24,036 nucleotides of DNA, taken from assembly GCA_032718475.1 (NCBI GenBank), contig JAUCBJ010008005.1, positions 1 to 24,036 of the forward strand, in the 5' to 3' direction. Position numbers and translations under genes: made by a program. This stretch comes from Nemertoderma westbladi. Its lineage: Eukaryota; Xenacoelomorpha; Nemertodermatida; Nemertodermatidae. Shown here piece after piece: positions 20,256 through 24,036 of the stretch. The stretch's first letter is position 1; every line of letters starts with the position of its first letter. The notes beneath the pieces are model-generated. The model searched no databases, was not told the origin of the DNA, and saw nothing but the letters and a program-made list of their open reading frames with translations.

Positions 20256-20279
20256 ATAATAATAATAATAATAATAATA
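20256..20279 (-). repeat. (ATT)n 3' tail of the LINE
   Basis: An ATA/AAT trinucleotide run that abuts the interrupted pol frame on its left and the LINE 3' untranslated region on its right. Microsatellite tails in place of poly-A are typical of CR1/L2-clade LINEs. Confidence 0.85.
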
Positions 20280-20835
20280 TATATTTATTTATATAGCGCC
20301 AAATTTACATAATATACGTACTCTAAGGCGCTGACAACACATAGTACACAGTAATTAATAGTTCGTGACTGCAATAGCAATAGTTATGAAATAAAAAAAA
20401 AAAATCAACTAAAATAATGTAGTAATTAAAAACCAACAATAAAAACATCATAAAATATAGTAAAAACAAACAATAAAAACGATCATCGTAAATATTGTAG
20501 CATATAGTAAAAAACAAACAATAAAAAAACGATCAACGCAAGCATTCCAGTGCGGGTTAAATTAAAATGTAATTAATGGCAGAATAGAATATAATGGCAG
20601 TGATAATGAATTAAAATTAATAGTAAAAACAAACAATAAAAACAACTGTTATGGTGGACTTTTTAAGATTTAAAATATATTGATGTTAAAAACAATCGTG
20701 TATACATCCAGTACTTAAGTTAAAATTAAATTTAAAATTGAAAGTAATTAATTAAAAAATGTCAGTCGTCCATAAAAACAAATAAATAATGTTTAGTTTA
20801 GATTTAACTTCATATGCACAGCGTAATATAAGACA
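20280..20835 (-). other. LINE 3' untranslated region with terminal stem-loop
   Basis: AT-rich, with repeated AAAAACAAACAATAAAAA words around 20400-20650 (plus-strand reading). Next to the tail, AGCGCC (20295-20300) and GGCGCT (20327-20332) form a 6-bp stem beside a TATATAAATAAATA stretch. Similar 3'-end hairpins followed by short tandem repeats are known in CR1/L2-type LINEs, where the reverse transcriptase recognises the RNA 3' end. Confidence 0.75.
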
Positions 20836-23800
20836 CTAGTTCACGTGGTATTCCAGATTGTACAGGTGAGTTTTTAGACGTTTCTTAAAAATGCCCACAT
20901 TCGATGATTCGCGTATGGCCGGAGGCAATGCGTTCCATACAGTTGGAGCAGCAATGGAGAACGATCGCCTACCATAATGTTCCGTATTGTAGCGAGGGGC
21001 CACGAGTAAACCCAGCCCGCTGGATCGCATCTCGCGGATGGGTAGGTACGGAGTTAGTAAGTCGCTTAGATACTTCGGGGCACAGTTATTTACGCATTTC
21101 CAAGTTAGCAAGGCAATTTTAAAGTCTATACGGCGAACTATAGGTAACCAGTGCAATGCTTTTAGGGTTGGAGTTATATGGTCCCTCTTCTTTACACCAC
21201 ATAGAAGTCGAGCCGCGGAGTTTTGAACGTACTGTAGTTTCTGAATGGATTTTTTTGGCAGACCGTAGTAGAGAGAATTATTGGCGTCAAGCTTTGATGT
21301 TACAAGTGCGTGTATAAGTATTTCCATGTTTTGTTTGTTGACGTATCGCTTTATCTTTGAAAGATTCCTTAAATGGAAGAATGCCTCACGAACGGTGATT
21401 CCTATTTGCTTGCACATTGTAAGCCGAGAGTCTAATTCGAACCCGATATTGCGAACGTTTGGGCTGCACGATATTATGTCGCTCCCAATGGTCAGTACTG
21501 GGGGGTCCTGCTGGATGCCGAACCTGGACTGCAATAACAGGACTTTAGTTTTATCGGAATTCATTTTTAAGTAGTTTTTATCCATCCACTCCAGCACATC
21601 CACGAGGCAACTCTCAGTTACTTTTACAGCGCTGTTTAATTCAATTGGCTTGAAAATCAAATATAATTGGGTATCATCCGCGTAGAAATGACAATGTAGA
21701 CCATGCCGCTTTATTACAGCTGATAGTGAACGCGTGTATACCGTAAACAGAATCGGACCCAATACCGAACCCTGTGGTAGTCCATAGCGGAGGTGCTTTG
21801 CGATGGAATATGTATTCCCAATACGCACCTGTTGCGAGCGCTCCGATAGATATGATACGAACCATTTAAGGGCGACGCCATCAATGCCAATATCGTGTTT
21901 AAGTATCTGCAATAGTTTGCTATGTTCAACCGTGTCGAATGCCGCGCTTAAATCAAGTGTGATAAACAAACACACCGAACCATCGTCAATTCCACGAAGT
22001 ACCGTATCAGCAACAGATAACAAAGCAGTTTCCGTACCGTGTAATGGGCGGTAGGCACTCTGGTAGGGTTCATGCAGACCGTTCAGATTCATGTGGTGCT
22101 TTAACTGCTCTACCACCACCTTCTCAGTTAATTTGGAAATGTACAGTAAGTTCGAAACCGGTCTAAAGTGATTGAGTATTTCCGGGTCTAATCGCAATTT
22201 CTTTAGTATTGGTGTGAGAATTGCTTCTTTGAAACGCGAAGCCACAGTTCCAGTTCGTAAAGATAAGTTAATTATCAATGTAATGACCATCAATAGTGGT
22301 TTTAAGGACATCTTTAGTATGCTGGTTGGAATCGGGTCACGTGGACTTGATTTTGACTTCGAGTCGCTTATCAGTTTTTCAACGCCGTCGCTCGTTACGT
22401 CACAAAATTTGTGAAGGACCGGTGCTGGAGGCGTCCCGGACGGCGCGGGAGGCACCCTGGACGGTGCGGGAGGCGTCCCGGACGGCGCCCCGGATGGTGC
22501 AGGAGGTACCCTGGTCGGAGCGAGAGGCGCCCTGGATGACGTGGGAGGCGTCCCTGACGGTCCTTGAGGCGTCCCGGACGGCGCGGGAGGCGTACCAGAT
22601 GGCCTGGGAGGCGACCCGCATGGCGTGGGTGTAGGCACCCCGGATGGCGCGGGCAGCACCCCAGACGGCGAGGGAGGCGTCCCGGATGGCGTGGGAGGCA
22701 TCCCGGATGGCCTGGGAGGCGACCCGCATGGCGTGGGTGGAGGCACCCCGGACGGCGCGGGCAGCACCCCAGACGGCGAGGGAGGCGTCCCAGGTGGCGT
22801 GGGAGGCGTCCCGGATGGCGTCCCGGATGACGTCCCATTGTGGTTTAGACCATCTCGAATAGATTTAATCTTATTATCGAAGTAGTTTACAAATCTGTTA
22901 GCTAATTCCAATTCAGAATTATGTCTCGGTAATATAACCTTATTTCCTCTGTGTAAAACTTTATTGACGACTTTAAATAGTGTTTTTAGGTCCTCTGAAT
23001 TGTTCTTGATTATCCCGCTATAATATTGTTCCTTAGCCGTTGAGATGGCCGCCGCTACCTTGTAACATTGGTTTCTGTATTCCAAGAGGTCAACATGCAG
23101 TTTCGTTGTCCGATATTTGCGCTCCAATCGGCGTCTAGTTCTCTTCTCATTGGCTATTGACTCGGTATACCATGGTGCCATTGGACGCTCAATTACTGTC
23201 TTCGTTACCAATGGTGCATGTCTATCCAGTAGTGATAATAGTGTTTTGTCATAGAGTTCTACCAGTTGGTCAACGTCATGCGGTAGTGGGTTTAAACATA
23301 ATGCTGATGTTTCGATATCTGAAATCAAGTTGCCCATGTTTATACGGCTCAGTTTCCTGTGCGAAATAATCTTTTTTACCGCAATAGGTTTTGGTAGTGA
23401 TATATCAAAACATATTAAGTAGTGATCCGAGATACCGATGTCACACACCCGTATATCCTTAATTATATCGATATCGTCTTTGTGCATCAACACCAAATCT
23501 AAAGTGTGTCCTTTGCGGTGTGTTGCCTCATGTAATAATTGTTCCATGCCAAAACAGTTCACAACATCTAAGAAACTTGCAGATTCCTTATTTGTTGAAT
23601 CATCCACCCAGAAGTTAAAATCTCCCATAATAATTAATTTCCCCGTTGCCACCATAAGTTGTTGCAGTATATCACTAAATTCCTCAAGGAACATCGATGT
23701 ATTTAGTTTGTTTACTGTTGAGGGATAAGTACGGTACAGAATTAACAGGCGGAAGTAGGCACCAAGCTGCGTTAGTGTCAATTCAATATATTCGAAAGAT

Positions 23801-24036
23801 CGATATGTAGCTCGTACGATCTTGAATGGTTCCATATCCAAACTGCCCTTGTAAGCGCAGCCAACTCCACCACCTGATGTCCATGTTCTGGGTTCGTGTG
23901 CGAATTTAAATCCAGCAGGGCACGTTTCCTCCACGACAGAGTCATCCTCATCCTTGCCTGTCAGCCATGTCTCCGTAAGAGCAAGTATGTCAATATTCAA
24001 GTCGACTATATAATCCTTAATTATTGCAGCCTTATT
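20836..24036 (-). CDS. CR1/L2-type LINE ORF2: endonuclease + reverse transcriptase (5' partial)
   Basis: One open frame runs to the window edge; in phase it reads past 24000 (a TTG, not a start) with NKAAIIKDYIVDLNIDILAL, so the true start lies outside. The order is an APE-like endonuclease (LTETWLT 23959-23979; GDFNF 23611-23625; SDHY 23419-23430), a linker, a proline-rich repeat block (about 22418-22835), a reverse transcriptase (LDLSAAFDT ~21935-21960; GLPQGSVLGP ~21752-21785; catalytic YADDTQLY 21661-21684), and the C-terminal region typical of CR1/L2 elements (HWLPI..RI.FKIALLTWK, AAPTVWNALP). There is no stop or frameshift, and the catalytic motifs look intact, so the copy is young. The encoded protein nicks DNA and copies its RNA at the target. 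The CR1-versus-L2 assignment is by motif memory. Confidence 0.95.
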   Translation of the reverse strand, partial: NKAAIIKDYIVDLNIDILALTETWLTGKDEDDSVVEETCPAGFKFAHEPRTWTSGGGVGCAYKGSLDMEPFKIVRATYRSFEYIELTLTQLGAYFRLLILYRTYPSTVNKLNTSMFLEEFSDILQQLMVATGKLIIMGDFNFWVDDSTNKESASFLDVVNCFGMEQLLHEATHRKGHTLDLVLMHKDDIDIIKDIRVCDIGISDHYLICFDISLPKPIAVKKIISHRKLSRINMGNLISDIETSALCLNPLPHDVDQLVELYDKTLLSLLDRHAPLVTKTVIERPMAPWYTESIANEKRTRRRLERKYRTTKLHVDLLEYRNQCYKVAAAISTAKEQYYSGIIKNNSEDLKTLFKVVNKVLHRGNKVILPRHNSELELANRFVNYFDNKIKSIRDGLNHNGTSSGTPSGTPPTPPGTPPSPSGVLPAPSGVPPPTPCGSPPRPSGMPPTPSGTPPSPSGVLPAPSGVPTPTPCGSPPRPSGTPPAPSGTPQGPSGTPPTSSRAPLAPTRVPPAPSGAPSGTPPAPSRVPPAPSGTPPAPVLHKFCDVTSDGVEKLISDSKSKSSPRDPIPTSILKMSLKPLLMVITLIINLSLRTGTVASRFKEAILTPILKKLRLDPEILNHFRPVSNLLYISKLTEKVVVEQLKHHMNLNGLHEPYQSAYRPLHGTETALLSVADTVLRGIDDGSVCLFITLDLSAAFDTVEHSKLLQILKHDIGIDGVALKWFVSYLSERSQQVRIGNTYSIAKHLRYGLPQGSVLGPILFTVYTRSLSAVIKRHGLHCHFYADDTQLYLIFKPIELNSAVKVTESCLVDVLEWMDKNYLKMNSDKTKVLLLQSRFGIQQDPPVLTIGSDIISCSPNVRNIGFELDSRLTMCKQIGITVREAFFHLRNLSKIKRYVNKQNMEILIHALVTSKLDANNSLYYGLPKKSIQKLQYVQNSAARLLCGVKKRDHITPTLKALHWLPIVRRIDFKIALLTWKCVNNCAPKYLSDLLTPYLPIREMRSSGLGLLVAPRYNTEHYGRRSFSIAAPTVWNALPPAIRESSNVGIFKKRLKTHLYNLEYHVN
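22418..22835 (-). repeat. 21-bp coding minisatellite in LINE ORF2 (SGTPPAP units)
   Basis: About 19 heptapeptide units of type S-G-x-P-P-x-P (variants SGVLPAP, CGSPPRP, SGTPPSP) are encoded by ~21-bp repeats; a few units carry eight residues and one is cut to four (SGAP). A higher-order 108-bp repeat (36 codons) is visible: the copy starting GGCCTGGGAGGCGACCC at 22601 recurs at 22709 with few changes. The block is strongly GC-rich in an AT-rich element and keeps the ORF open. All lengths keep frame, so it also opens long shadow frames in other phases on both strands. Confidence 0.95.

Noticed and set aside
22395-22885. Long frames in other phases on both strands (Arg/Gly/Trp-rich or Ala/Arg-rich products)
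   Set aside because: They are by-products of a 21-bp repeat whose length keeps every phase open. The endonuclease-RT frame is the one with flanking domain homology.

Overview
The window looks like AT-rich, intergenic, repeat-dominated chromosomal DNA from an animal, probably a marine invertebrate. The evidence is a CR1/L2-type LINE, a BEL/Pao LTR retrotransposon, tRNA-derived SINEs, a TA-flanked inverted-repeat DNA transposon, many minisatellites, long poly-C/G runs, and one F-box gene resembling animal FBXO22. No bacterial or viral gene organisation (operons, ribosome binding sites) is visible, and I cannot place the species more precisely.

Left third (1-10290): no convincing host gene. It holds a small foldback (15-172), an exact 50-bp-period minisatellite (561-1030), a diverged ~149-bp duplication (1128-1395), a TAATTA-rich block (2040-2600), and a near-perfect 221-bp inverted repeat whose 113-bp centre carries a tRNA-like pol III promoter (2671-3225). 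After these come a degenerate ~150-bp tandem array (3595-4175), a tRNA-headed SINE (about 4252-4480), an ATAATT array (5127-5415), a 56-bp triplicate (5766-5933), and a 693-bp non-autonomous Tc1/mariner-like element (7690-8382).

Middle (10290-13140): a minus-strand tRNA SINE with target-site duplication (10291-10528), then a small F-box locus. An intact intronless FBXO22-like gene (11568-12824, minus) has a broken copy of its 5' end downstream of its 3' end (10621-11490). That copy is split by a ~620-bp insertion.

Right half (14800-24036) is retroelement territory, all on the minus strand. A BEL/Pao pol reading frame (17966-20254) has lost RNase H and most of the integrase core by an apparently in-frame deletion. 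It is interrupted at its 5' side by the 3' end of a CR1/L2-like LINE (20256 to beyond the window edge) whose ORF is open throughout. That LINE carries an unusual proline-rich 21-bp-unit coding minisatellite between its endonuclease and reverse transcriptase. Downstream of the pol frame lie a set of diverged repeated blocks with hairpins (about 16130-17960) and an unidentified, frameshifted coding region (about 14802-16107).

The only candidate host function is the F-box gene, a likely SCF ubiquitin-ligase substrate adaptor. The rest is mobile DNA in various states of decay, so no multi-gene system is evident.
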